Source: Rhodoblastus sp963727035
GTDB lineage: Bacteria > Pseudomonadota > Alphaproteobacteria > Rhizobiales > Beijerinckiaceae
DNA length: 64,000 nt
Direction: 5' to 3'
NCBI GenBank assembly: GCA_963727035.1
Contig: CAVSEY010000006.1
Location: forward strand, 1 to 64,000
The notes under the pieces: generated by a model
What the model was told of the DNA's origin: nothing
Databases searched by the model: none
Seen by the model: the letters and a program-made list of their open reading frames with translations, nothing else
Program-made: the position numbers and the translations under genes
In this document: positions 26,733 through 36,099 of the stretch, one piece after another
Position numbering within the stretch: the first letter of the stretch is position 1
How the letters are laid out: the number at the start of each line of letters is the position of its first letter

Positions 26733-27522
26733 CCGACGCAAGGGCGGCGCGTCCATAACGGTGCAATTGCGCGCCATGGGCTTTCAGCCAGGCCTCGGCC
26801 TCTTCGGTTCTCGGGCAAAGGCTTTTGGTCAGCGCCCAGAATTTTTCCGAATGGTCGTGGTGGCGCAGGTGCGCCGTTTCGTGCGCCGCGAGATAATCCA
26901 GCACGAAAGGCGGGGCGAGAATCAGCCGCCATGAGAAATTCAGGGCGCCCTTGGCGGAACACGACCCCCAGCGGCTCGACGTATCGCGCAAGCAAAGGCT
27001 TGCCGGGCGGCGCCCCGTTCGCGCGGCGTGGCGAAACACCGCCTGTTCGATGTCGCGGCGAGCCTCCCGCCGCAGATAATCGGCGATGCGCCGTTCGAAA
27101 TGCGCCGATTCGCCGCTGGCGCAAAGCGCAGGCGTCCCTTCAACGGACTCGACCCAGACCGGGCCGGTTCGGCGGACAGGATTCGGGCAATGGCGCAGGA
27201 CATGCTCGACGCCGCGCAACGGGATTTTTTCGCCCGGCGCGAAGGGCGCGCGGCGCGGGAGGTGCGCCAGACGGTTGGCGAGCCATTCCGCATGGCGCTC
27301 GGCAAAGTCTTGCGCCTGCCGGAAACTGGTCCGCGCGGGCATGGTCAGGACGATGTCGCCGGTCGCGCCCCTGATCCTCAGCGTGAGCCGCCGCGCCGTG
27401 GTCGAGCGCTTGACCGCTATTGTGAACGTTCGTTCTGCGCGCCGCACGACGAGGCAATCGCCCTCCCCGCGCGGCTCGCGTTGAAAAGCCTTGAGAAAAC
27501 CTGCGAAAGCCGGCGTCTTCAT
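26719..27522 (-). CDS. YgjP-like M48 zinc metallopeptidase (DUF45)
   Basis: A predicted zinc protease of the DUF45/YgjP family. The 267-residue protein has the metal motif HETAH in YLAAHETAHLRHHDHSE and the strand RWGSCSAKG typical of the family. No signal peptide, so it is likely cytosolic. Substrate unknown. It lies 22 bases downstream of mutM on the same strand and may share its transcript; the tail overlaps trmB. Confidence 0.88.
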   Translation of the reverse strand: MKTPAFAGFLKAFQREPRGEGDCLVVRRAERTFTIAVKRSTTARRLTLRIRGATGDIVLTMPARTSFRQAQDFAERHAEWLANRLAHLPRRAPFAPGEKIPLRGVEHVLRHCPNPVRRTGPVWVESVEGTPALCASGESAHFERRIADYLRREARRDIEQAVFRHAARTGRRPASLCLRDTSSRWGSCSAKGALNFSWRLILAPPFVLDYLAAHETAHLRHHDHSEKFWALTKSLCPRTEEAEAWLKAHGAQLHRYGRAALASVNGE

Positions 27523-27544
27523 GCGATGAAAACCTCTCCCGCCT

Positions 27545-28402
27545 TCATTTCTGGCATTTCGGGCAAAAAAAGGTCGAGCGCCCGTTCTGGACCCGCCGCG
27601 CGATGATTCCTTTGCATCCCGGCTTGGAGCAAGCCGCGCCCTCGCGGTCGTAAACGCGAAAATTGTGCTGGAAATAGCCAAGCGAGCCATCGGCCTGCCG
27701 GTGATCGCGCAAGGACGAGCCGCCGGCCGCGATCGCTTCCTCCAGGACCGCGCGAATCGCCACGGCGAGCCGATCGGCCGCGCTTTCCTTTTCCGCGATT
27801 TCGCCCGCGGGCCGGTCGGGCGCAAGGCCGGCGCGATGCAAGGCCTCGCAGACATAAATATTGCCCAGGCCGGCGATCAGGCCCTGGTCGAGCAAAGCCG
27901 CCTTGAGCGGGGTCTTCTTTCCCGCGAACAGCCGCGCCAAAGTCACCTCGTTGAATTCATTGGACAAGGGCTCGACGCCGAGCTTGGCGAAAAAGGGCAG
28001 CGCGTCGAGCTCCGCCATTTTGGCCAGGGTCATGAAGCCGAACCGTCGCGGATCGTTGTAAATGATTTTCGCGCCGTCGAGATGAAAGACGACATGGTCA
28101 TGCGCCGTATTCTTGGAGCGCGGCGTCGCGAAATTGCCGATGGCCTCGGCGCCTTCGATGCGGAAGGAGCCGCTCATCCCCAGATGGGCGATCAAGGCGG
28201 CGCCGTCATCCAGCGCGGCGATCAGATATTTCGCCCGCCGGTTCAGGGCGCTGACGCGGCGGCCTTGCAGGTTTTTGGCGAAATTTCCGGGAAAGGGCAG
28301 GCGCAGATCGGGCCGGCGGGTTTCGACGCGCACGATCCGCGCCCCGACCAGAGTCGGAGCCAGCCCCCGCCGAACGGTCTCGACTTCGGGGAGTTCCGGC
28401 AT
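27545..28402 (-). CDS. mutM: formamidopyrimidine-DNA glycosylase
   Basis: Removes 8-oxoguanine and FapyG from DNA with AP-lyase activity. The catalytic N-terminal proline is present (MPELPEVETVRRG). The H2TH region is around AGLGNIYVCEALHRAGL, and the C-terminal zinc finger has CSKPGC and CPKC. 285 residues, complete. Divergent from ubiE with 88 bases between, as in many relatives. Confidence 0.96.
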   Translation of the reverse strand: MPELPEVETVRRGLAPTLVGARIVRVETRRPDLRLPFPGNFAKNLQGRRVSALNRRAKYLIAALDDGAALIAHLGMSGSFRIEGAEAIGNFATPRSKNTAHDHVVFHLDGAKIIYNDPRRFGFMTLAKMAELDALPFFAKLGVEPLSNEFNEVTLARLFAGKKTPLKAALLDQGLIAGLGNIYVCEALHRAGLAPDRPAGEIAEKESAADRLAVAIRAVLEEAIAAGGSSLRDHRQADGSLGYFQHNFRVYDREGAACSKPGCKGIIARRVQNGRSTFFCPKCQK

Positions 28403-28490
28403 TTCTTTCCTTCTGTTCGCGGCTTCGACACGAGAGATAGCCATTGGCCGGCGACCGCGCTATGGTCCGCCAGCTTTCAGGAGCAGGCAG

Positions 28491-29279
28491 ATGCAGGACG
28501 CACGGCAGCAGGACGCGGCTTTGAACCAGGACGCCGAATCGACCACCCATTTTGGCTATTCGGAAGTGCGGCTCAATGAAAAACAGGGACTGGTGGACGA
28601 TGTGTTCCACAAGGTCGCGCATCGCTATGACGTGATGAACGACCTGATGTCCGCCGGCCTCCACCGCCTGTGGAAGGATATTCTGGTCGCCCGGATCAAG
28701 CCGTCGAAGCGCGGATTCAAACATCTGGACGTCGCGGGGGGCACCGGCGACGTGGCCTTCCGGGTCGCGCGGGCGGGCGGGCCGCGCACCGATGTGACCG
28801 TTCTCGACATCAACGCCGACATGCTGGCGGTCGGCCTGGAACGAGCGAAAAAGGCTGGCCTTGAGAAGCAATTGCGCTTCATCGAGGCCAATGCAGAGGA
28901 ATTGCCGCTGCCCGACGGCGAATTCGACGCCTATTCGATCGCCTTCGGCATACGCAACGTGCCGCGCATCGACCGCGCCCTGGCCGAGGCTTACCGCGTG
29001 CTCAAGCGCGGCGGCCGGTTCCTTTGCCTGGAATTCTCCCATGTCGAAGCCCCGCTGCTGGCCCGGCTCTACGAGAACTATTCCTTCACGATGATTCCGG
29101 CCATGGGGCGGCTGGTCACCGGCGACGCCGCGCCCTATCGCTATCTGGTCGAATCGATCCGCCAGTTCCCCGGGCCTGAGGATTTTGCGGCGATGATCGA
29201 GCGCGCCGGCTTCCAGCGCGTCGATTACACGCGGCTGACCGGCGGCGTGGTCGCCATTCATTCCGGCTGGAAGCTGTAA
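28491..29279 (+). CDS. ubiE: ubiquinone/menaquinone methyltransferase UbiE
   Basis: The SAM-dependent C-methyltransferase of ubiquinone synthesis. The 262-residue protein has the VFHKVAHRYDVMNDLMS signature near residue 45, SAM-binding DVAGGTGDVAF and the later FGIRNVPRID motif. The ATG at 28491 follows AGGAGCAGG; longer frames are not supported. ubiB follows after 15 bases, forming the usual quinone pair. Confidence 0.95.
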   Translation: MQDARQQDAALNQDAESTTHFGYSEVRLNEKQGLVDDVFHKVAHRYDVMNDLMSAGLHRLWKDILVARIKPSKRGFKHLDVAGGTGDVAFRVARAGGPRTDVTVLDINADMLAVGLERAKKAGLEKQLRFIEANAEELPLPDGEFDAYSIAFGIRNVPRIDRALAEAYRVLKRGGRFLCLEFSHVEAPLLARLYENYSFTMIPAMGRLVTGDAAPYRYLVESIRQFPGPEDFAAMIERAGFQRVDYTRLTGGVVAIHSGWKL

Positions 29280-29294
29280 CGGACGGCGCCCTTC

Positions 29295-30855
29295 GTGCTC
29301 GCGACCATTGGCCACGTCCTTCGTCTCGGCCGCGCCGGCTTCATCCTGGCGCGGGAAGGCGTTTTTTCCGGAATTGACGCCTCGTCCCTGCCGCCGGAGG
29401 CGCGTCCGGCCTTGTGGCTCGCCCGCCTCGTGGCGCGGCGCGACGGCGGCGTCGAGCGGCTCGCGCCGGCCATCGCGCGGCTGGGGCCGTCTTACGTCAA
29501 GCTCGGGCAGAGCCTGGCGACGCGTCCCGACGTGGTGGGCGCCGAGGTCGCGCGCGAGCTTGAACGGCTTCAGGACAAGATGGAGCCTTTTCCGCGCGCG
29601 GTCGCGGTCGCGGTGATCGAAAAGGCCTTTGCGCGGCCGATCAGCGAAGTTTTTGTGGAGTTGAGCGAGCCGGTCGCGGCGGCCTCGGTCGCGCAGGTCC
29701 ATCGCGCGACGGTGATCGAGGACGGCGTCGCGCGGCCGGTCGCGGTGAAAGTGCTTCGTCCGGGAATCGAGCGGCGGTTCCATCGCGATCTCGGCGACAT
29801 GTTCTTCGCCGCGCGTTTGGCGGAAAGATTTTTCACCGAGGCGCGCAGGCTCAATCCCGTCGGCGTGGTCGAAACCCTCGCCCGCTCGGTCAAGATCGAG
29901 ATGGATTTCCGGCTTGAAGCCGCGGCGGCGTCCGAATTCGCCGAGAACACCCATGGCGACGACGATTTTCTGGTTCCCAAGGTCGACTGGGACCGCTGCG
30001 CGCGCGAGGTCATGACTCTCGAATGGATCGATGGCGCGCCTTTGTCCGATGTCGACGCCTTGCGGCGTTCGGGCGTGAATTTGCCTGATCTCGGCCGCGT
30101 CCTGATCCAGTCCTTCCTGCGCCATGCGGTGCGCGACGGCTTTTTCCACGCCGACATGCATCCCGGAAATCTGTTCCTGACGCCGCGGGGGCGGCTCGCC
30201 GCGGTCGATTTCGGCATCATGGGCCGTCTCGGCCTCAAAGAGCGGCGCTTTCTCGCCGAGATCCTCTATGGCTTCATCACCCGCGACTACCAGCGGGTGG
30301 CGGAGGTTCATTTCGAGGCCGGTTATGTGCCGGCCCATTATCGCGTCGCCGATTTCGCCCAGGCGATCCGCGCCGTCGGCGAGCCGATCCATTCGCGCCG
30401 CGCCGACGAAATCTCGATGGCCAAGCTGCTGACCCTGCTGTTCGAAATCACGGCTTTGTTCGACATGCAGACGCGGATCGAGCTGGTCATGCTGCAAAAG
30501 ACCATGGTGGTGGTCGAGGGCGTCGCCCGTTCGCTCGATCCGCGGCTCGACATGTGGTCCACCGCCGAACCGGTGGTCAAAAGCTGGATCGAGGAGAATC
30601 TGGGCCCGCGCGGAAAAGTCGCCGACGCGGGGCGCGGCCTCGCGGCGCTGACCCAGCTTGCGGCCCAGACGCCCGACATGCTGGCGCGCGCCGGGCGGAT
30701 CGCCGAGAAACTGGAATCGATCGCGGAACACGGGATTACCCTCGAAATCGCGGACGGTGAGGGAAATCGGCAGGGCCAACGCCGCGGGCCATCGGCTTTC
30801 GCGCTACGGATTGGCCGTCGCCTGCATCGTCATTGTTTACCTGCTCTGGCGTTGA
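29295..30855 (+). CDS. ubiB: UbiB atypical kinase, frameshifted near C-terminus
   Basis: A membrane-anchored ABC1/ADCK protein needed for ubiquinone synthesis. The alanine-rich loop (PVAAASVAQVHRA), VAVKVLRPG lysine, HADMHPGN catalytic loop and VDFGIMGRL metal site are all intact. At about 30756 the frame changes: as sequenced it runs on to 31187 through coaBC, while the +1 frame gives a C-terminal hydrophobic helix (LAVACIVIVYLLW) and a stop at 30855, which is the normal ending for UbiB. One extra base, probably a G near 30756, explains this. The restored length is about 519 residues. Confidence 0.88.
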
Positions 30856-30867
30856 GGATTGTTCCGC

Positions 30868-32097
30868 ATGACCGCGCCGACCAAGACCCCTTCCGTTCTC
30901 CTCATCGTCGGGGGCGGAATCGCCGCCTACAAGAGCCTCGAACTCATTCGGCTTCTGCGCGGCGCCGATATCGGCGTCCGCACCGTCCTGACCAAGGCGG
31001 GCGCCCAGTTCGTCACGCCGCTGTCGCTTGCCGCCCTGAGCGGCGAGAATGTCTTTCAGGACCTGTTTTCGCTGACCGACGAGACGGAAATGGGCCATAT
31101 CGAGCTGAGCCGCTCCGCCGATCTCGTCGTCATCGCGCCGGCGACCGCCGACCTGCTCGCCAAGGGCGCCCATGGCCTCGCCAATGATCTCGCCTCGACG
31201 CTTCTGCTGGCCTCGGACAAGCCGATCCTCGCCGCCCCGGCGATGAACTGGCGGATGTGGGAACATCCGGCGACGCGGCGCAATCGCGCGCAGCTCGCCG
31301 CCGACGGCGTGAGTTTCATTGGCCCCAATGAAGGCGCGATGGCCTGCGGCGAGTTCGGTTTCGGCCGCATGGCGGAGCCGACCGAGATTTTCGACGCCAT
31401 CCAGCGATTTTTCGCGCGCGGAACCGGTCTGAACGGCATTCTGGCTGGAAAGAGGGTGGTCATCACCGCCGGGCCGACCCATGAGCCGATCGACCCGGTC
31501 CGCTTCATCGCCAACCGCTCGTCCGGAAAACAGGGCTACGCCATTGCGCGCGCCGCCCGCGCGGCGGGGGCCGAAGTCGTGCTCGTTTCCGGCCCGGTCA
31601 ATCTTCGCTCGCCCGAGGGCGTGCATGTTCTGCGCGTCGAAACCGCGCGGGACATGGCGGCGGCGGTGGAAGATTCCCTGCCCTGCGACATTTTCATCGC
31701 CGCGGCGGCGGTCGCGGACTGGCGCGTCGCGCAGGATCGCGCGGAAAAGATCAAGAAGGGCGCGAAAGGGCCGCCCGCGTTGAAACTGCTGGAAAATCCC
31801 GACATTCTGGCCCATGTCTCGCGGCAGGACCGCAATCGGCCCGCCTTGGTGGTGGGTTTCGCCGCCGAAACCGAAAAGCTGGTCGAACACGCCCGGCAAA
31901 AGCTGGCGCGCAAGGGCTGCGACCTGATCGTCGCCAATGACGTCAGCGCCTCCGCCGGCGTGATGGGCGGGGATGAGAACACCATGGTCATCGTCACGCC
32001 GGAGGGCGAGACCGAATGGCCAAGACTGGGCAAGGACGCGGCGGCGGCCCGATTGATCGAGCTGACGGCGTCCCTGTTGCGGCGGGAAGGACGCTGA
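30868..32097 (+). CDS. coaBC: bifunctional phosphopantothenoylcysteine decarboxylase/synthetase
   Basis: CoaB joins cysteine to 4'-phosphopantothenate and CoaC decarboxylates the product, two steps of coenzyme A synthesis. The N-terminal flavoprotein domain has GGGIAAYKSLELIR and the APAMNWRMWEHPA loop. The C-terminal synthetase domain starts near residue 190 with ITAGPTHEPIDPVRFIANRS. The ATG at 30868 is preferred; a TTG at 30859 lies too close to the GAGG. dut begins directly after its stop. Confidence 0.95.
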   Translation: MTAPTKTPSVLLIVGGGIAAYKSLELIRLLRGADIGVRTVLTKAGAQFVTPLSLAALSGENVFQDLFSLTDETEMGHIELSRSADLVVIAPATADLLAKGAHGLANDLASTLLLASDKPILAAPAMNWRMWEHPATRRNRAQLAADGVSFIGPNEGAMACGEFGFGRMAEPTEIFDAIQRFFARGTGLNGILAGKRVVITAGPTHEPIDPVRFIANRSSGKQGYAIARAARAAGAEVVLVSGPVNLRSPEGVHVLRVETARDMAAAVEDSLPCDIFIAAAAVADWRVAQDRAEKIKKGAKGPPALKLLENPDILAHVSRQDRNRPALVVGFAAETEKLVEHARQKLARKGCDLIVANDVSASAGVMGGDENTMVIVTPEGETEWPRLGKDAAAARLIELTASLLRREGR

Positions 32098-32559
32098 ATG
32101 GAGATTCGGATCAAGAGGCTTGCCCATGCGGAAGGCCTGCCGCTTCCGTCCTATCAAAGCAGCGGCGCCGCCGGCCTCGATCTCGTCGCCGCTCTGGCGC
32201 CCGACGCCAGGGAAATCCTGCGGCCGGGCGAAAGGCGCCTCGTTCCCACCGGGCTGGTCCTGGAGATTCCGCCGGGTTTCGAGGCCCAGGTCCGGCCTCG
32301 GTCCGGCCTCGCCCTGAAACATGGCGTGACCGTGCTGAACACGCCGGGGACGATCGACAGCGACTATCGCGGCGAGGTCGGCGTCATTCTGATCAATCTC
32401 GGGCCTGAGCCTTTCGCGATCGGGCGCGGCGACCGCATTGCGCAAATGGTGGTCGCGCCGGCGATCCAGGCGCGTCTGGTCACGGTGGAGGCTTTGTCCG
32501 AAACCGGGCGCGGCGCCGGCGGTTTCGGCTCCACCGGCCGCGAAGCCGCGACGGATTGA
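32098..32559 (+). CDS. dut: dUTP diphosphatase
   Basis: Hydrolyses dUTP to dUMP, keeping uracil out of DNA. The 153-residue trimeric-type enzyme has the five family motifs, including AAGLDL, PRSGLALKHG, NTPGTIDSDYRGE, GDRIAQMV and the C-terminal GRGAGGFGSTG loop. It is immediately adjacent to coaBC with no gap, so the two are translated from one message. Confidence 0.96.
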   Translation: MEIRIKRLAHAEGLPLPSYQSSGAAGLDLVAALAPDAREILRPGERRLVPTGLVLEIPPGFEAQVRPRSGLALKHGVTVLNTPGTIDSDYRGEVGVILINLGPEPFAIGRGDRIAQMVVAPAIQARLVTVEALSETGRGAGGFGSTGREAATD

Positions 32560-32637
32560 TGAAAAGCGCCTTCATCGACAAGCCATGAGAGGCTTGTTAA
32601 GTTTGCCGTTCGACCAAATCCCGCAGGGAGCGACGCA

Positions 32638-33621
32638 ATGAACGAGGCCAGCAACCCGGAAACAACCGCGAAAAAGCCGGGCCGCGGCAGGATTTACAAT
32701 TCCCTGCCCGAGACGATCGGCGACACGCCGCTGGTGCGATTCGATCGCCTCGCGGCGGCGCGCGGCGTCAAGGCCAGCCTGCTGGCGAAACTGGAATTCT
32801 TCAATCCGATCGCCTCGGTGAAGGACCGCATCGGCGTGGCGATGATCGATGCGCTCGAAGCCGAGGGCCGGATCGCGCCCGGCAAATCCGTGCTGATCGA
32901 GCCGACCTCCGGCAATACCGGCATCGCCTTGGCGTTCGTGGCGGCGGCGCGCGGCTACAAGCTCATCCTGGTCATGCCGGAATCGATGTCGATCGAACGG
33001 CGCAAGATGCTGGCGCTTCTTGGCGCCGAACTGGTTCTGACGCCGGCGGCGCAGGGCATGAAGGGCGCCATCGCCAAAGCCGAGGAACTGGTCGCGTCGA
33101 CCCCCGGCGCGATCACCCCCGCGCAATTCGCGAATCCGGCCAATCCCGCGATCCATCGCCGCACCACGGCCGAGGAAATCTGGAACGACACCAACGGCGA
33201 AGTCGATATCGTCATTTCCGGCGTCGGCACCGGAGGCACCATCACCGGCGTCGGCCAGGTTCTGAAAGCGCGCAAGCCTGCTGTGAAAATGGTGGCGGTT
33301 GAGCCCGCCGAATCGCCCGTCCTGTCCGGCGGACAGCCCGGACCCCACAAGATTCAGGGCATAGGCGCCGGCTTCGTCCCGCCCGTCCTCGATCGCGACG
33401 TGATCGACGAAGTGGTGACCATCGATAGCGCGACGGCGATTGCGACGGCGCGCGAGGTCGCCCGGATCGAAGGCGCGCCGATCGGGATATCCTCCGGCGC
33501 GGCTGTCGCGGCGGCGCTTCAGGTGGCGGCGCGCCCCAGTTCGGAAGGCAAGAACATCGTCATCATCATCCCGTCTTTCGCCGAGCGCTATCTCTCGACC
33601 GCCTTGTTCGAAGGCTTGTGA
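32638..33621 (+). CDS. cysK: cysteine synthase A
   Basis: PLP enzyme that makes cysteine from O-acetylserine and sulfide. The PLP lysine is in NPIASVKDRIG, the substrate loop is EPTSGNTGIALA, and the PLP phosphate loop is GVGTGGTITGVG. The C-terminal GISSGAA is present. 327 residues, with an N-terminal extension of about 15 polar residues. AGGGAG lies eight bases before the ATG. No cysE neighbour. Confidence 0.95.
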   Translation: MNEASNPETTAKKPGRGRIYNSLPETIGDTPLVRFDRLAAARGVKASLLAKLEFFNPIASVKDRIGVAMIDALEAEGRIAPGKSVLIEPTSGNTGIALAFVAAARGYKLILVMPESMSIERRKMLALLGAELVLTPAAQGMKGAIAKAEELVASTPGAITPAQFANPANPAIHRRTTAEEIWNDTNGEVDIVISGVGTGGTITGVGQVLKARKPAVKMVAVEPAESPVLSGGQPGPHKIQGIGAGFVPPVLDRDVIDEVVTIDSATAIATAREVARIEGAPIGISSGAAVAAALQVAARPSSEGKNIVIIIPSFAERYLSTALFEGL

Positions 33622-33668
33622 ACCGAGTCCCTCTTCGCGGCCGATCCACCCGCCGCCACAGGTGATCC

Positions 33669-34442
33669 ATGTCCTACCAGAATATCATTGTCGAAAGCGA
33701 CGGCGCGGTCGGGATCATCCGGCTCAACCGCCCCAAGGCGCTGAACGCCTTGAATTCGCGGCTGATCCAGGAATTGAACGTCGCACTGGACGAGTTTGAA
33801 ATGGACCCGGAGATCGGCGCCCTGGTGCTGACCGGCTCCGAAAAGGCCTTCGCCGCCGGCGCCGACATCAAGGAACTGCAGCTCCTGACCTATATGGACG
33901 CCTATCTCAGCGACACGATTCGCAGCTGGGAGCGTCTTGCCTATTTCCGCAAGCCGGCGATCGCCGCCGTCGCGGGCTTCGCTCTGGGCGGGGGCTGCGA
34001 ACTCGCCATGATGTGCGATTTCATCCTCGCCGCCGAAACCGCCAAATTCGGCCAGCCCGAGGTGAAGCTGGGCATTCTGCCCGGCGCCGGCGGCACCCAG
34101 CGCCTGTCCCGCTTCGTCGGCAAATCCAAGGCGATGGAAATGTGCCTGACCGGCCGGATGATGGACGCGGCAGAGGCCGAACGCTCGGGTCTCGTCTCCC
34201 GCATCGTGCCGCTCGACCAATTGGTCGAGGAGGCGGTGAAGACCGCGCGGCAGATCGCCTCCATGTCCCTGCCGATCACCATGCAGATCAAGGATTGCAT
34301 CAATTCGGCCTATGAATCGACCCTGACCGAGGGGGTCAAATTCGAACGGCGGAACTTCCACGCCGCTTTTGCGACCCTCGATCAGAAGGAAGGCATGGCG
34401 GCTTTCATCGAGAAACGGCAGGCCCATTTCAAGAACAAATGA
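33669..34442 (+). CDS. enoyl-CoA hydratase (crotonase family)
   Basis: Hydrates 2-enoyl-CoA in fatty-acid oxidation. The 257-residue protein has the oxyanion-hole motifs AFAAGADIKEL and GFALGGGCELAMMCD, and the catalytic glutamates in the GQPEVKLGILPGAGGTQRL segment. Close to mitochondrial-type ECHS1 enzymes. A gene of this type stands before rpsT in many Hyphomicrobiales. The gap to rpsT is 156 bases and holds the rpsT promoter. Confidence 0.92.
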   Translation: MSYQNIIVESDGAVGIIRLNRPKALNALNSRLIQELNVALDEFEMDPEIGALVLTGSEKAFAAGADIKELQLLTYMDAYLSDTIRSWERLAYFRKPAIAAVAGFALGGGCELAMMCDFILAAETAKFGQPEVKLGILPGAGGTQRLSRFVGKSKAMEMCLTGRMMDAAEAERSGLVSRIVPLDQLVEEAVKTARQIASMSLPITMQIKDCINSAYESTLTEGVKFERRNFHAAFATLDQKEGMAAFIEKRQAHFKNK

Positions 34443-34473
34443 AGGCTTGCGCGCGCGGATCGCGAATCCCGCG

Positions 34474-34503
34474 TTGACGAAACGCCCGTTTCGCGCTTAT
34501 AAG
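34474..34503 (+). promoter_or_regulatory. sigma70-type promoter for rpsT with an inverted repeat in the spacer
   Basis: TTGACG and TATAAG are 18 bases apart. The spacer contains CGAAAC-GCCC-GTTTCG, a six-base inverted repeat that would place a bound repressor between the boxes. Downstream, GGCGCC arms around TGCTTTTA could form a leader hairpin. Regulation is inferred from position only. Confidence 0.6.
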
Positions 34504-34598
34504 CCCCACCACACGCGGCGCCTGCTTTTAGGCGCCGTCATCATTTTCAGGCGGCGCGGTCACGACGTTCGGGCGCGCGCTTTCGTCCGGGGATCTTC

Positions 34599-34871
34599 AT
34601 GGCGAATACCAAATCGGCCAAAAAGGCCGTCCGTCAAATCACGCGCCGCACCGCCGTCAATCGGCACCGTCGCAGCACAATGCGCACTTTCATCCGCAAG
34701 GTCGAGGAAGCGATCAGCGCCGGCGACCAGGCCGCCGCCAAGACCGCGCTCGCCGCCGCGGAGCCGATCCTGATGCGCGCCGCGCAAAAGGGCATCGTTC
34801 ACAAGAACACGGCGTCCCGCAAGGTTTCGCGCCTGTCGGCGGGCGTGGCCGCGCTCGGCAAGAAGGCCTGA
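34599..34871 (+). CDS. rpsT: 30S ribosomal protein S20
   Basis: Binds 16S rRNA at the base of the 30S body. The 90-residue basic helical protein starts MANTKSAKKAVRQITRR, the standard S20 N-terminus. Its leader of about 90 bases may carry the autoregulatory structure known for S20. A strong terminator follows. In most relatives dnaA and the origin come next; here hrcA does. Confidence 0.96.
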   Translation: MANTKSAKKAVRQITRRTAVNRHRRSTMRTFIRKVEEAISAGDQAAAKTALAAAEPILMRAAQKGIVHKNTASRKVSRLSAGVAALGKKA

Positions 34872-34895
34872 GTCCTTCTTCCTGGCTGGTTTTTG

Positions 34896-34923
34896 CCCCG
34901 CCGAGCGCCTCGGCGGGGTTTTT
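34896..34923 (+). terminator. intrinsic terminator after rpsT
   Basis: A perfect 10-bp stem CCCCGCCGAG/CTCGGCGGGG with a three-base loop is followed by TTTTT, 24 bases after the rpsT stop. Confidence 0.92.
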
Positions 34924-34977
34924 GCTTTGGCGACCGCAGCCCCTTGCATCGCCGCGCGCGGCGCGTAAATATTTCCC

Positions 34978-36066
34978 ATGGCCGCAAATCCCGAATTCAT
35001 GGCCTCTGGCCTGGGGGCGCTTTCGCGTCTCAACGAACGCTCGCGCGAGATTTTCCGCAATATCGTCGAGAGCTATCTCGCCAGCGGCGAACCGGTCGGC
35101 TCGCGCCACCTCTCCCGCATCCTGACCTTGCCGCTGTCGCCGGCCTCGGTGCGCAATGTCATGCAGGATCTGGAGGAATTGGGGCTGGTCTATTCGCCCC
35201 ACACCAGCGCCGGACGCCTGCCGACCGAACTCGGCCTGCGCTTTTTCGTCGATTCCCTGCTGCAGATCGGCGACCTGACCGAACTGGAGCGCGGCCGGAT
35301 CGAAGCGCAACTGCGCGCCGTCTCGCGCGAGCGCAGCATGGAGGAGGCCCTGTCGGAAGCCGGCCTGCTGCTTTCGGGCCTGACCCGCGGCGCCTGCGTC
35401 GTGTTGACGAGCAAGGACAACAGCCGGCTGAAACAGGTCGAATTCGTCCGTCTCGAGCCGGAAAAGGCGCTGGCGATCCTCGTCTCCGACGACGGCTCGG
35501 TCGAAAACCGCGTCCTGCCGGTTCCCGCCGATCTTCCGGCCTCGGCGCTGATCGAGGCGGCCAATTATCTCAACGCCCGCATCCGCGGCCGGACCCTGTC
35601 GCAGGTGCGCGACGAAATCGAGATTTCGCGTCTGGCCGCTCAGGCGGAACTGGATGTCCTGACGGCGCGGCTGGTCGATGCGGGGCTCGCGATCTGGGGG
35701 GGGCCGGCCGGAGCGGCGCAGAACCTGATCGTGCGCGGCCAGGCCAATCTGCTCGAGGATTTGACGGCCATGGCCGATCTCGAGCGGATCCGCCTGCTGT
35801 TCGACGATCTCGAAACCAAGAGCGAGGTCATCGACCTGCTTTCCCGCGCTGAAGAGGGCGAGGGGGTGCGCATTTTCATCGGTTCGGAAAACAAGTTGTT
35901 TTCCTTGTCGGGCTCCTCGATGATCGCGGCGCCCTTCCACGACTCCCAGCGCCGGATCGTCGGCGTTCTCGGCGTGATCGGCCCCACGCGCCTCAATTAT
36001 GCGCGCGTCGTTCCCATGGTGGATTTCACCGCGCGGGTCATGGCCCGGCTTTATGGCGGCGTTTGA
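34978..36066 (+). CDS. hrcA: heat-inducible transcription repressor HrcA
   Basis: Represses groESL and other chaperone genes by binding the CIRCE inverted repeat; GroEL modulates its activity. The 362-residue protein has the N-terminal winged helix (YLASGEPVGSRHLSR and SSVRNVMQDLE-type recognition helix) and the C-terminal GAF-like region with IGPTRLNYARVVPMV. No CIRCE element is visible in the window. The usual neighbour grpE is missing; a SemiSWEET gene follows 33 bases later. Confidence 0.95.
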   Translation: MAANPEFMASGLGALSRLNERSREIFRNIVESYLASGEPVGSRHLSRILTLPLSPASVRNVMQDLEELGLVYSPHTSAGRLPTELGLRFFVDSLLQIGDLTELERGRIEAQLRAVSRERSMEEALSEAGLLLSGLTRGACVVLTSKDNSRLKQVEFVRLEPEKALAILVSDDGSVENRVLPVPADLPASALIEAANYLNARIRGRTLSQVRDEIEISRLAAQAELDVLTARLVDAGLAIWGGPAGAAQNLIVRGQANLLEDLTAMADLERIRLLFDDLETKSEVIDLLSRAEEGEGVRIFIGSENKLFSLSGSSMIAAPFHDSQRRIVGVLGVIGPTRLNYARVVPMVDFTARVMARLYGGV

Positions 36067-36099
36067 GACGCCCGGCCCTCATCAACGAAGGAAAATGAC

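Noticed and set aside
28206..30779. 857-codon minus-strand open frame
   Set aside because: Antisense to ubiE and ubiB with low-complexity His/Arg/Ala composition; a GC-skew artefact.
30856..31187. UbiB extension through coaBC
   Set aside because: The +1 frame restores the normal C-terminal membrane helix and stop at 30855.
34443..34977. Replication origin near rpsT
   Set aside because: No cluster of DnaA boxes or AT-rich region, and dnaA is absent.
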